A stretch of 64,000 nt of DNA, from positions 9,488,452 through 9,552,451 of the forward strand of contig NC_045142.1 in the NCBI RefSeq assembly GCF_008831285.2. Direction: 5' to 3'. This document shows, one piece after another, positions 35,850-47,828 of this stretch. Source of the DNA: Nymphaea colorata (taxonomy: Eukaryota > Streptophyta > Magnoliopsida > Nymphaeales > Nymphaeaceae). A program made the position numbers and the translations under genes. Position 1 is the stretch's first letter. The number at the start of each line of letters is the position of its first letter. The notes beneath the pieces were generated by a model that saw only the letters and a program-made list of their open reading frames with translations, did not search any database and was not told the DNA's origin.

Positions 35850-38800
35850 TGCTTCCATACAATCCTCCACTTCTCCTCCTCCGTTCTAGTCTCTAGCAAG
35901 AAATAATGGATATTCTCACAAATAAGACCACGGATAGGGTGTTATTTTCAGGTTATCAGCGGCAGCAAAGAAGCCACATTTTTGTGAAGGAATGGTGACA
36001 GTGGGTGAGGAACCAACGTTGTGTGCTTCTTGTTTTTTGCAAACAATGATGCCACACATTCATTTTTCTGTTTTGTTTCTCTGTTTTTCTGTTTTTCATC
36101 TGTCACTTATCCATTTTCATTCTTAAACATAATATTTGTTTGGCAATGCATGAAGGGTGGGCTTCCCCCAAACACAGTATCTTGAAGGAAAAAAATAAGA
36201 ATTTGATGTTTCTTAATAATTTACGTTCAGACGTTCATCCATGATTAGCTGAATTTTGTGTGCGTGTGTGTTGCGAATCTTTGTGTCGAATATTCATTTG
36301 TCTGAATTTCTTCAAGTTCTTGACAAATGTGATTCTTAATTACTTTAGTAAAGACAAGTCTAGACACCAAGAAGCCTGCACAATTTTGATGGATGATATT
36401 AAATTGATGTTGATAGCAATAGTGTCATGTATTCTAGTTTAAGTTTTTTGAACTCATAAATATTAAGCTTTACCAGCCAATCGTTCAACTACTATTATCT
36501 TTCCTCATTTCTCTAAAGGAAGTTCGCTGTACAACTATTGTAACCAAATCCCAAGAGTAAGTTGTCTGCATAACTACAGAAATGATGATTTATCCTATTT
36601 GAAGTTGTCTATCCAACTGTAATTATTTATATGTTTGAATAGCATCCACGAAAGAATTTCCAACCTCATGAACTACTGCTATGTATCTACCATCAAGCAA
36701 TGTGTATGTCTATTTCTTCGCATAACAACCCTAGAGTGGCAGTCCTACTATGAAAAGGTTGTACTCGTGTAATCTTGAATTGCTTAATTGCCCACTAATT
36801 TGCTATCAAAAAATTTGTTTTGGTGTAGGCATGTTTGAAAATGTTGTCGTGAATGTTATACCTTTTTTTTTCTAGTTAAGGGTACTTTGCTAATAGACTA
36901 CAGCGAGCCAAACAAAAGATGTGACAAATTCAGGGGAGATCTCACAATTCTTCTTCTACAACATTTACATGGAGCACAAGATGGTTTGGTGCATGGAGGT
37001 TGGATGTCAGGCTCAAATCTATTTGGATTCATGTCAACATCTCCTAAATGCAGAGTTGTTGGAGAAATGCTCGATGATGACACCCACTATCTACTTAAAA
37101 AAATAAATGTACCAATAAAAAAGGCAAGCATAAAGAAAAAAGAGTAACAGAAAGCATGCACAAATTAATGACTAGGGAGGATAAAGAATCATAAAATAAA
37201 TCCCTTTTATTATGCTGACACTCCAAATAAAAATCGTGAACCATCATAAAGACACATCAACCATCATAAAAGCACTATAACAAAACTATTTCTCAAACAT
37301 AATGAGATTATTTAATTACTACGATGTTGATGATGAAGAAAATCATGATTATAATATTGATTGTCATCATCAAGGGGACTTTGAAGGTCTGAACTAAGAA
37401 ATTAAAGGAAAGAGCATAAGGGAGATGCTTCCACCTGTGTTTGCACGCTTTGCCTTCTTCATTTCTCATGAACTCCATCTTTTGCTGCTGCAAATTCACC
37501 ATTTTCTTATGCTTTCCATTCTCCATCTTTTCATAAATCTCATAAAGCCTCATTATCACCATAGCACACCCCCAAAACCATCATCAACAACATTCGGAGT
37601 CAGTCCCGTTGATGATGCAAAACCTTCTAAGGTTTCATTGTATAGAGGATATCCTTCGATCGTCCTACTTTTCTGTGACCACCAATTTTATGTCCCTAGA
37701 GATTATTCTCAGTACGAAAGGGAGATCTCTGACGGTGTTTGCATCCCAAAATTTTATTGGTTTTGGAGTGCTTCAAAAAAATTGAGTTTTGTTTTGAAAT
37801 AAGAAAGAAAAGGGACTCGCCCGTCAGTATGAGGATCGACCGTTCCGGCGCCTTTACCGGGGGTAATCAACCCAATGACTATGTTTGTCATTGATGCATT
37901 TTATTTTAACTTAAACATCTTTTTGATTCTATATGCGGTGTAGAAAATATTAAAAATTTGATGTTTTAAACTTTTGAAAAGATTCTTGAAGAGTTGCTTG
38001 AAAATGTGAAATGTTTTGAGGAAAAAGTGGAACTAGTAAATATCATTTGAAAAGCTTGTGAAATCATTTTGAAATCACTTTAGTGTTCTCTTAAGACTTT
38101 AAGTAGGTTTGAGATTTTGCTCTAATTCGGTTACCACCTAACTAAAGCTTCATCCCATCTTGCTTAAGTTCTTTTGGAGAGGTGCTTGTGATCATAAGTG
38201 AAATAAAGTGGGTGAGAATGCATGGATGCATTTATCCTATATGATTGAAAGAATGTAAAACATTCATACCACAACATTCATCTAAAGTCATTCTTACCAT
38301 AACATACATCTAAGATTTCGTTGTTATAATTATTGTATATAATAAGAAAAAGTTTTTGAAAAGGGATAAGAATTGTAGACCATCAAGCATGATTCCAATA
38401 TTGGGTCATTACTTGGTTTGTGGTCTTAATGAAGTTGGTAAATAGAAAGTTCGTGAGAGGAGAATGTTAAAAAGAATACAAGAGATAAAACACTCTTATG
38501 AAAAGAAAGAGAAAGAGATAGAGAAAGACATGCATACATGTATACATACCATCACATATACACATATATGAAAGCTTAAGAGAAAAAGATGCATTGATTT
38601 GAAGAGAAAGAGAGATTTTAGAGGAAAAGAAAAATATCATACATATATATGGGTATGAGAAATTTTATAAGAGAAGATATTTGTCTTGAAAAGAGAATAA
38701 ATATTTGAAAAAGAGAAAATGGAGCACATGTACATACGTATTCATGCACATATGAAAATTTATAAAATGGAAAGCGAAAGCATAGAGAAAGAAAGATGAG

Positions 38801-39400
38801 GGGTCATCATGTTGGCATAGATATATATAACATGTGTATACATCCATACATTCACAATATTAAAAATCAAGGAACAACTTAAAATTATCAACTTCAAGTT
38901 TAATGTGGGCCGGAGGGGAGCTTGGACTCATGTAAGAGTCTAAGCTAAATCCGTAAGGCCATGTTAGAAGGTTCCTTTTGAAAATGTTTTGGAAAATAAA
39001 CATAGAATGTTATTATTTAGTTCATTGTAAGGGATATATTTCTTCCACCGTTGGGTATGGAAGAAAACAAGCAACATAATGAGACACTCGTTAGGGTTTC
39101 TAATGAGATAATTAAGAATAAAATTAGCACGAAATGACATGCAAATGCATATTAACATGTACATTTTCGTGAGGGTTTATCCCGGGTTGGATAAGTCCCA
39201 ACCTCAAAATTAATATGAAAATAAAGAGTCCCCAAACCACACTTTCATTCCTACCATACATTCACATATAAGTAGAAAACCAAGCAACTATGTATGGAAA
39301 ATATATAGACAACATTCAAGGAAGAAAAAAGAGAAAGAGGATGACGAAAAGTGCAAGGTTCAATTAGGAGGGAGGACATGATGTAACTATGAAATGATAT
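35850..39400. other. AT-rich intergenic DNA, no gene seen
   Basis: Short frames (for example 36887-37147 and 37425-37802) carry no recognisable domain. From about 38450 the plus strand becomes purine-rich with AGAGAAAGAG motifs. Confidence 0.5.
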
Positions 39401-39404
39401 GTCA

Positions 39405-40325
39405 CCTCATCTTCTCATGTTCCCAATGCACTTGAGTATAGTCTCTTGACTCTAAAATAGAGATTGAGAGCTATCTCCTTTAGCCATGGGGAAATAAGGA
39501 ATATAGGAAAATAAGAGGAAGCAAAAGAACAACAAGAATGTATTAATGAAAAGAAATAACATGATTAAAATGAAAGATCATTTCATCTTTCCATGCTCCC
39601 GGTACACTTGAGCATAGCCTCTTGTCTCTAAAAAGAGATTGAGTACTACCTCCTTTAGCCATAGGAAGATGAAAATGAGGAGAACATATAAAAAGAAAAA
39701 CAATACCATATTTAATAAAAGAGAAAACATGATTCAATCACGAAATGAAAGATCATCTCATCCTTCCATGCTCCCAATGCACTTGAGCATAGCCTCTTGT
39801 CTCTAAAAAGAGATTGAGTGCTATCTCCTTTGGCCATGGAGAGAGAAGGAAGAGAGAAAAGAAAATAACAAGAACAAGGCTAGATTGAAGAAATGAAATA
39901 ACAATAACAACAAAAATATATTCATGAAGGGAAAGAACAACAACAACAAGAATACTTGAAAGAGCTTGATTTGATCATAAAATAAAATATCATCTCATCT
40001 TCTCATGCTCCCGGTGCACTTGAGCATAACCTCTTGTCTCTAAAAAGAGGTTGAATGCTATTTCCTTTGGCCATGGGGAGATGAAGATGAGAAGAGAAAA
40101 TGAAAACAATCAACAAGACTATGTTCAAGAAAAAGAAATAACATAATAATAAGAGCATATTAATGAAATATAACAACAACAAGAATACTTGAAAGAACAT
40201 GATTTAATCATAAAATAAAATATCATCTCATCTTCTCATGGTCTCGGTGCACTTGAGCATAGCCTCTTGTCTCTAAAAAGAAGTTGAGTGCTATCTCATT
40301 TGGCCATGAGGAGATAAAGATGAGG
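39405..40325. repeat. Five-unit interspersed tandem repeat (CACTTGAGCATAGCCTCTTG)
   Basis: A conserved block of about 90 bp recurs at roughly 39405, 39579, 39752, 39990 and 40222. It runs from ATCTCATCTTCTCATGCTCCC through CACTTGAGCATAGCCTCTTG and AAAAAGAGATTGAGTGCTAT to TTTGGCCATGG. Spacing is about 174, 173, 238 and 232 bp; the linkers are purine-rich (AACAACAAGAAT, GAAGATGAG). No coding function is apparent. Confidence 0.88.
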
Positions 40326-40639
40326 AAAAAAAAAGAAATGAAAGAGATGATGATTACATATCTCTAATGAGAAATGACCTAAGGAAGATAAACACCTTCA
40401 CTTGAAATCTCCTTTGAGTGAAGCTCCAAGATGATGTCTCCAAAAAAGTTGTAGCTTGCTCCAAGTTGGAGAGGAAAATGAAGAGAGGAAGAGGAAGAGA
40501 GAGAGAGCTCAAGAGAAACTCTAGGTCTTCAAGTGAGAATATACTAGAGTTTTTCCCAAGGGCCAATCTTGTCCAAGAGGGAGAAATGAGAGGTATTTAT
40601 AGAAGATTTTGGAGCCAAAACCCTAAATTCGAATTTTTT

Positions 40640-41205
40640 GACTCAAAAAGACTAAAATTACTCTCTAAAAGGAGGTTTTTGGTCATAAGGAGGGACAAAT
40701 CAGTCTTGTTTATCCCAAAAGACTAAAATCACCCTCTAAAAGGAGGTTTTTGGTCAAAAGGAGGGGTAAATCAGTCTTATTTACTCAAAAAGACTAAAAT
40801 CACCCTCTAAAAGGAGGTTTTTGGTCAAAAGAAGGGCCAAATCAGTCTTATTTACCCAAAAAGACTAAAATCACCCTCTAAAAGAAGGTTTTTGGTAAAA
40901 AAGAGGGGCAAATCGGTCTTGTTTATCTAAAAAGACTAAAATCACCCTCTAAAAGGAGGTTTTTGGTCAAAAGAAGGGACAAATCGGTCTTGTTTACCCA
41001 AAAAGATTAAAATCACCCTCTAAAAGGAGGGTTTTGGTCAAAAAGAGTGGCAAATCGGTCTTGTTTATCCAAAAAAATTAAAATCACCATCTAAAAGGAG
41101 GTTTTTGGTCAAAAGAAATGGGCAAATCGGTTTTGTTTACCCAAAAAACTAAAATCGCCCTCTAAAAGGAGGATTTTATCAAAAGGAGAGACAAATTAGT
41201 CTTAA
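40640..41205. repeat. 71-bp minisatellite, eight units
   Basis: The motif GACTAAAATCACCCTCTAAA begins each unit, at 40650, 40721, 40792, 40863, 40934, 41005, 41076 and 41147. Every interval is exactly 71 bp, so no indel separates any of the units, although each differs by base substitutions. Each unit continues AAGGAGGTTTTTGGTCAAAA and AAATC(A/G)GTCTTGTTTA. Because 71 is not a multiple of three, frames drift and the array is unlikely to code. Confidence 0.95.
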
Positions 41206-41398
41206 ATGCTTGATTTGGATCTGAACTTGGGTTTTAGATCTAATTTAGATATGAAAGTTGTATTTTGGATTTAATTTGGATCTAAGAGTTGTATTTTGGA
41301 TTTGAATCTTGTGCTTAAATTTGAGTTTCACACTTGGATAAAACATCATAATCTTTTAGAACAATTTGGGGTGATTACAGACGGGTTACTACCGTTGA

Positions 41399-41530
41399 TG
41401 CAGAAGATGATGTTGAGGAAGCTGTCCATTGAGTGCGCCATTATCGACGATGAGGTGGGTGAAGAAGAAGAAGGTCGTGGAGCACGACAATTGTATCTCT
41501 CAATCACCTTATAAAACCTAGCGAGTTCTC

Positions 41531-41566
<36 letters not shown>

Positions 41567-42728
41567 TTCTTTTCCAGATGTCGTGCTACTCACACACCAA
41601 GGGCTATGACCATGGTCATTTCCATGAGCACTGACTGTGGTTGTAAGCCAAGTTTCTTGTAGTGGAGGAAGAAAGCAGCAATAGATGCTGCATGGGTGCA
41701 TGTGTAGAGAAAGTGGGGGAGGAATGAAGTGAAGAAAACTAGGAGGAAGAAAACAGGAATGCTCACTGATCTCTTTTCTTGTGGGTTCATTTTCCTAGAT
41801 AATTGTTGTTATTCTCTACAATAAGAAGAACATATATATTAGTGTTAAACTTAGTGTGCTTATTTCTTGTCGTTTTATTCCACAATCTATTCATTTCTTG
41901 TTGAAATTTTAGCACCACATCCATTCTAATAGTTATGGGCTCAGTTTCAGCAACAGTTTAATGTAGTCTTCTTATAAAACCAAGCTTGTTTGGCCTGCTA
42001 TATTGATACTAAATATTGTTGTTTGCTGGGTAAAGATTCAATAAATGTATCTTTAATGTTTGAGAGCTCTTGTGGCGACATTAAGTGTTTTTAACATACT
42101 TGTTTTTTTGTCTCCTCAAGTATACATTTGCAGTGACAATATGTTTTGATAAGAATATATCTATTTGGTGAGCTTTATAAGATTGTCTGTGGTTTGTGAG
42201 TTAGAAAGAATCATGGCACTCCTAATCCCCTTTTGCCCTAACCCCTACTTCTTCCATCATGGCTGTCAAAGAAACGGGTCACGGACAATGAGGTCCCACC
42301 TGGGGTTAGACCCTCGATCCAATTCCCAACGCTGAATGGTTCTTAATGAGGGGGGCCAAATTAAAGTTTCTAAATTTTGAATTTTTTAAAATTTACATGT
42401 AACTTTTTTAAAAAAAGTTTTGAGGTGGAGCCACGTGACAGAAGAAGATAACCATCTAAAGAAATACACTTTGATATGAAACTCCACGTGACAAAAGAAG
42501 AAAAAACGTCTAAAAAAACAATGGGGTTTGTTGACAACTATGTGTATTTTTAATGTGAAAGAGACTGCAGTATTACAAAACTGCACCGAAAGCTTAGTAC
42601 CGTCTTATAGGTAATGTGCTGCTATTAGGTATTTTTAAATGGCTTATAGGTAATGTGCTGCTATTAAGTATTTTTTGTTATACCATCAAAGCTTAGTATT
42701 GTCTTTTTAAATTTTCAAAAAGAGCAAA
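41399..42728. repeat. Duplicated segment Y, copy A
   Basis: This segment matches 47829-49252 in the same orientation. Shared features in order: GCAGAAGATGA, GAGGTGGGTGAAGAAGAAGAAGG, CTTATAAAACCTA, a (CT)n tract, CAGATGTCGTG, then about 1 kb of AT-rich sequence ending in TTCAAAAAGAGCAAA. It carries a shortened copy of the CAGGGGCGGAGCC MITE (about 42336-42430). A 66-codon minus-strand frame (41590-41790) is preserved in both copies. No gene is called. Confidence 0.88.
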
Positions 42729-43645
42729 CGGGTAATGTGCTCTCTCATCGCAGGTAGGTACAATAGGACTGTAACATTGAAGTTTCATTCATCATACAGA
42801 TAGATGATTGTGATTTGTGGGTTACTCCTCTCCTTTTGTTTCTTCCTTGAGCATTTGTTGAGTAACATGTCAGTGGGGTTTTTAGATTGTATTCCCCATC
42901 AGCCTAAGTATATTCCTTGCATGATATTTCAATTAAATGGATTGTGTTTATGGCTTGCATCTTAAACTAGTAGTTTTGTTTTTGTCAATAGGAATGAGTT
43001 CAGCGATCAGACCCTTTTCTTGAAAAGAAATTCAACTGTTGTAATATAGCCCTTCCACTTTATTGTCAAGGAAAAGCATACTAACAATGTACCGGATAAA
43101 AGTTGGAACAACCGAGAAGAAAGACTAAGTTGCATATGATAATTGTCCATGTGATATGCATGCAGGAAATTAGTTCTGTGCTGCTACCTTCTTTATCATC
43201 TGTTCAGCAACAAGACGTGCAGAGAAAAGCATCTGAGAATGAAAACTGTGCATGTAATATATGTTTAGGGAGATTACTTACCTAGTATACTTCTATTTCT
43301 TAATGATTATGGTTCCTAAAATAGCCAGGATTTCAAAGGAAAGCATTTGAGATTCTGAAACTACTGAATGGAGATTAAGAACCCTTCATCCTTTCAACTG
43401 GTTTGCGCCAACAATGCCATAGTTTATCCAAGCTATGTTGAATAATTTTGTAATTAAAATTCTGTGTTATTTCAATCTCTTAAGAACTATTAAGGATTGG
43501 GGAAAATGACATCAGAAGGCATACTCAACAGCCTAGCACCAAAAATAGTACTGTTGGGACCATGACGAGTAAACAAAAACAAATTTTCCACATGTCATTA
43601 ACTACTTGGATATTTATGTTGTCTGACTTCATTTTTATCTTACAG
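42729..43645. other. AT-rich DNA, no gene seen
   Basis: No recognisable domain. If the NAR1 fragment at 43646 once had upstream exons here, they are no longer recognisable. Confidence 0.45.
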
Positions 43646-43790
43646 TGGTTGTATAACATCAGCTGAGACTGTGATGCTTCAACAACAGTGCTTGGAAGAG
43701 TTTCTTTCTCCTTAATAATCAAAGAAAAAGTCTATTATGGTTTCTGTGTCACCTCAATCAAGAGCATCATTAGCAAACCAAGGTTCCTGT
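43646..43790 (+). pseudogene. NAR1: NAR1 (cytosolic Fe-S assembly) exon relic
   Basis: After an acceptor CTTACAG the plus strand reads GCITSAETVMLQQQCLEEFL, two stop codons (43712 and 43715), then SVSPQSRASLA. This is the segment around one of the N-terminal cluster-binding Cys and the conserved S(V/L)SPQSRAS(L/I)A of the eukaryotic NAR1/IOP1 proteins, which are iron-only hydrogenase-like members of the cytosolic iron-sulfur assembly machinery. The Cys of GCITSAE is kept. The exon is broken by the stops and no other NAR1 exon was recognised nearby, so this is a partial pseudogene. The call rests on the two conserved motifs in the right order and spacing. Confidence 0.7.
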
Positions 43791-45371
43791 CACAGCCGAA
43801 AGCAAACCATGGTTCTTTTTTAGTTAATTTCTCATTGCAAAGACTCTTTCAGAGATTCCAACTACTTAATCAAGGCTTATTTGTTCATGGAACAACATTT
43901 AATTTGTACTCAGCAATGTACAGGTCTGTGCTTGGAATTTAAATTACAGGTCTATTCACATATTTTTACATATTTCTCAAAGCGTATCCAAATATCAACT
44001 TCATTGGCCTCATATTGGGCTCTGAGAACAGTACAAAAAAGCAGCTTGAAGAGGTAAATGCAAAGTATACTGTTATGATGATGTGCTCTTGTTAATTGTT
44101 ATTTATTCTTGGTCATTTTGTGAAATATGATTTATTTTTGTTGTTTAATGCTTTCTTAATTTCCTATTATATACTTAACTAGAGAATTTGTTGTAACTTT
44201 TTGGGTTGTTACATATGATGTTTCTGTTGTATATACCAAGATGATTTTAATGTGTGTGTTAGGACTACTGCTGTATTAGTATATGTTTCTTTTTTCTCCA
44301 TGTTAAGTAATCTTTAATTTTCCATCGTACTAGATTTATAAATTGCTCCATGTGTGGCTGTAATTCTTTAAGCATCCATTGATACAGTTTCTTAACTTTC
44401 CTTCACCTCTTAAGAACAGTTTTTTAAATTTGACAATAATGTGACAGCCTTTTTTCTATGTTATTCAGGAGCTTGTTGTTATTGTGGCTAGAGGAAGGGA
44501 TGGTTCATTTTCAAGTTTTGGTTGAGAGGAGAGAGGGTTCTCAAAACATTTGTTCACATATTTTTACATACTTCTGAACAAGCTAATTATGTAGAAGTCC
44601 CATTCATTTGGAATGAATTTGATGGAATTGGCCTGCCTTCCCACTTGCACCAACTATTTGGACAAGTCCATCCTGATGTGGTGATCCTATTTGTCAATAG
44701 GTCCTTCATCTTGCTTCGCTGGACTAGTTTTCTGCACTATCATTTGATTTGTTTATGATACATCATTTCTCTTTTGGTAGTTTATTTTCAGGGCAGAAGT
44801 GAATTCATTTTTCTTATCTAAAGTATCTATTGATGTATATATATATTTGTCTATAATGACTATGGGCTTGTAGTAGCGCATCATGGATTGAGTTTGATTG
44901 AGAACTAGCCTGTCTGAGAACTAATAAGGTTTGTCCTTGTTGACAAAGAAGGAGCTCATTAAGAATTCCTGTGTGGTTCAAAGAAGATTTATACTACTGT
45001 GAAATGGTTGTCATTTGACATACGAAATGGTTGTCATTTGACTGTTTATACTTTATAACTGTGAGAGGAATTCATCAGTCATGATTTCCTTGTTTTGTTT
45101 ATAATGCTGTTACTGTTGGCAGCTACGGTAGATAAGGTCTACTGCGAATAACTAGTTGATTTATATGTCTTTGTAAGTGTTGGGAGGCTGAAATGTGAAA
45201 TGTCAAGCATGTGATTGAGAATGGTTAAGGTTCTCTTGTTTCTACAGTGCCAAGAGGTGCTAAATTCATTATTAAGTCCATTAGGCTAATTGTGCGGGAT
45301 AGGTTCCTCGTTACCAAAATCTTGTTTCTGTTGCAATAGATAAGTTGTTTTTCTTTTTGTGTTCATTGATA
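43791..45371. other. AT-rich DNA with one unrecognised frame
   Basis: An acceptor-like TTATTCAG at about 44461-44468 precedes ELVVIVARGRDGS. A frame at 44522-44758 contains VEVPFIWNEFDGIGLPSHL and FGQVHPDVVILFVNRS, which reads like protein but is not recognised. No gene model could be built. Confidence 0.35.
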
Positions 45372-45567
45372 GCGAGTTAATCGAGCCTTAATCGAGCTCG
45401 AGCTCAACAAGTAAGGATGAGTAAGAATCGAGTTTATCAAGCTTAAGCGAGTCGAGCTCGAGCTACACAAGTCACTATCAAGCCGAGTTTGAGCCAGTGT
45501 AGTCAAGTTTTTTTCGAGCTTGAGGTCTTATTTAGTCGAGCCGAGCTCGAGCTGGCCGTTAGCTCCC
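45372..45567. mobile_element. hAT-type MITE, TCGAGC family, internal fragment
   Basis: GAGTTAATCGAGCCTTAATC, GAGCTCGAGCTCAACAAG and similar blocks match the interior of the full copies elsewhere in the window, but neither TAGGGGTG terminus nor a target duplication is present. It is a truncated copy. Confidence 0.75.
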
Positions 45568-45599
45568 TGGTCTGAACAGTTCATCCACTTCATCCACCA

Positions 45600-46225
45600 A
45601 CCCTTCCTCCCTAGTCTGATTGTCACAAATAGTTGGGATCTCTATCACAACACCATCACTACTAGTGGCTCCTCCATGAACATTATCTCCTCCATCTTCA
45701 TTATCTTTTTTAAACGTAAACAAAAGTCAAAGACAACACAAAGAATTTTGTTAATAGAAACCAACTGAAACGAAGTATTCAAGCAGATTACACCGCAGGC
45801 TAGGAGTGCAACAACCCGGGGGAGCCAAAAGTTTTTCATGACGAGGGGCCAAACTAAAGTTTCTAAATTTTGATAGGGGCAAAAACATCATTTTCTAAAA
45901 TTTTTATATAGGACAAGTGAAATTTTCTAAAATTTACATTTAATTTTTTTTTAAAAAAAATTTTGAGGTGTGGCTAGGGCCCATGCATGTCCCCTCTGGC
46001 TCCGCCCGTGGCAACAACAACCAATTATCCCAATCTATAGTTAGGGGCAGAGTCAGAATTTTTTCATGAGGGGGCTGAATTAAAGTTTCTAGATTTTGAT
46101 TATGACCGAAATATCATTTTTAAAATTTTTATATAAAACAAGTGAAATTTTTTAAATTTTACATGTAATTTAAAAAAAATGATATAAACCAGTGAAATTG
46201 TGTAAAATTTACATGTAATTTTTTT
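45600..46225. repeat. Duplicated segment X, copy A
   Basis: Matches 47227-47816 in the same orientation, beginning TTCCTCCCTAGTCTGATTGT and ACAAATAGTTGGGATCTC, and including a full MITE (45816-46010) and a second, diverged MITE of the same family from about 46043. Copy A of segment X lies 3 kb after copy A of segment Y, whereas in copy B segment X directly precedes segment Y. Confidence 0.85.
45816..46010. mobile_element. MITE of the CAGGGGCGGAGCC family, copy 1 (195 bp)
   Basis: Starts CCGGGGGAGCCA and ends TGGCTCCGCCCGTG, imperfect inverted termini. A perfect 8-bp duplication GCAACAAC flanks it (45808-45815 and 46011-46018), which points to a hAT-type transposase. The inside is AT-rich with CTAAATTTTGATAGGG and TCTAAAATTTACAT motifs. 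Confidence 0.88.
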
Positions 46226-46330
46226 TTTTGAGGAGTGAGTGCCCATGTGAGCATTACCTTGGCTCAACTCTTATCTGTGGTACATAACCATGCACGAGTT
46301 TTATGAGCCCTACCTTGGCTCCGCCACTAT
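46043..46330. mobile_element. MITE of the CAGGGGCGGAGCC family, diverged copy
   Basis: Starts TAGGGGCAGAGTCAGAA and ends CTTGGCTCCGCCAC. It shares the AATTAAAGTTTCTAGATTTTG and AAATTTTTATATAAAACAAG blocks. Flanks match only weakly, so the exact ends are uncertain. A relative lies at about 47664-47816 in duplicate X copy B. Confidence 0.65.
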
Positions 46331-46514
46331 TTGTAGTACTGTAGTACGAAACCATGCCCAAGCTAATACATTCTATGGGGATGGCGGGATGCACAACCAT
46401 TTAAAAGGACAAAAAGAAACGAACAATAAATACTTATTTAAAAAAAAATCTAAAACAGCTTAATGTGATCCACTAGTTGGTTGGTTTGGGTTTGTTTGGG
46501 AAAAACTTGATTAT

Positions 46515-47027
46515 ATGGAGGAACGTTGGGTCGAGAAAGTAAGCCCCGTTGTTGTGGCTATGCACCTTGACCCACCAATCCTCCCCTTCCTCTTCCTACT
46601 GGCCAACGCAGCCTTAGGAAACAGGGAGAAGCAGAAGGGGAAGAAGGTGGATGAGAAGGAGAAGGCTTCCCTATTCCTCGTCCTCATGAGCGTGAGGTAC
46701 CGGAGCAAGCCTCTCGGGTGGCCGGATTCGGTAGCCAGGTGACACGCCACGTTTCCCATGGTGAAATCTGTTTTTGTGAAGCAGCTATCGTAGACGGACA
46801 TCTAGGGTCATCACAACCGGCTGTTGATCCGTAAGGACGAGGCGAACGTCTTGTTGAAGGAGTTGAGCGAGGAAGAGAAGCGGATGGTGTGTGATGAAGG
46901 TGAGAAGGGCCTATTGGTTCCGACACTAGACGAGGAAGGTCGGCCATGGGTGCTCGTCTTCATCTACTGGTCGAGCAACTGTGCCTACGTCTTGAAGAAG
47001 GACTGGTCCAAGCTCGCTGATTCCTAA
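46515..47027 (+). pseudogene. B3 DNA-binding-domain gene relic
   Basis: One frame, interrupted by stops at 46740, 46791 and 46803, reads VKSVFVKQLS.TDI.GHHNRLLI, then EKGLLVPTLDEEGRPWVLVF and YWSSNCAYVLKKDWSKLADS before TAA. The NRLLI strand, the GRPW...YW-SS core and the YVL-K-W--L end match the order of the plant B3 DNA-binding fold, found in transcription factors. The upstream part (46515-46739) has no recognisable domain. With three stops it is most likely a pseudogene, although an intron could hide one or two of them. GC content is higher than in the flanking duplicated AT-rich segments, which supports a former gene. Confidence 0.6.
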
Positions 47028-47226
47028 GGTCTTTGAGCATGGAATTCCTTGGAGCTCCTCGCCTTCAGGCACCAGACCAGCAGATAATATGTTAATGGTA
47101 TTTTAGTGCACTCCTTAGTCATTCCCCAACATCCATTATTCCTCAACGTGCTCGTTCATTTGCCGGAAGAAATTTTTTGACGAAGCTCTCTGTTTTGGCG
47201 AACAGTTCGTTCGCTTCTTCCACCTC

Positions 47227-47816
47227 CCCTTCCTCCCTGGTTTGATTGTCACAAATAGTTGGGATCTCTATCACAACACCATCACTACTGGTGGATCCTC
47301 CATGAACATTAGCTCATCCATCTTCATTGTCATTTTTAAAAGTAAACAAAAGTCAAAGACAATACAAAGAATTTTGTTAATAGAAACCAACCGAAACGAA
47401 GTATTCAAGTAGATTATGCCGTAGGCTAGGGGTGCAACAACCAGGGGGAGCCAGAATTTTTTCATGACGGGGGGCTGAATTAAAGTTTCCAAATTTTGAT
47501 AGGGTCCGAAATATTATTTTCTAAAATTTTTATATAGGACATGTCAAATGTTCTAAAATTTACATATAAATTTCTTAAATTTTTTTTTTGAGGTGTGGCT
47601 AGGGCCCATGCATGCCCCCTGGCTCCGCCCATGACGACAACAACCAATTATCCCTTTCTTTAGTTAGGGGCAGAGTTAGAATTTTTTTATAAGGGGGCTG
47701 AATTAAAGTTTCTTTAATTTTGACTAGGTCTGAAGTATCATTTTTCAAATTTTTATACAAAACAAGTGAATTTTTTTAAAAGTTACATATAATTTAAAAA
47801 AAAAATTATATATAAC
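47227..47816. repeat. Duplicated segment X, copy B
   Basis: Second copy of 45600-46225. It carries MITE copies at 47442-47633 and about 47664-47816 and runs directly into segment Y copy B. Confidence 0.85.
47442..47633. mobile_element. MITE of the CAGGGGCGGAGCC family, copy 2 (192 bp)
   Basis: Starts CAGGGGGAGCCAGAATTT and ends TGGCTCCGCCCATG. The left flank GCAACAAC (47434-47441) equals that of copy 1, and the right flank ACGACAAC (47634-47641) is slightly mutated. It is therefore the duplicated descendant of the same insertion rather than an independent one. Confidence 0.85.
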
Positions 47817-47828
47817 GAGACAGTTCAC

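Noticed and set aside
39405-41205. Regular repeats considered as a CRISPR array
   Set aside because: Repeats are too long, spacers are not unique, and the host is a plant.
44522-44758. 78-codon frame with VEVPFIWNEFDGIGLPSHL
   Set aside because: Reads like protein but no family was recognised and no exon partners could be joined.
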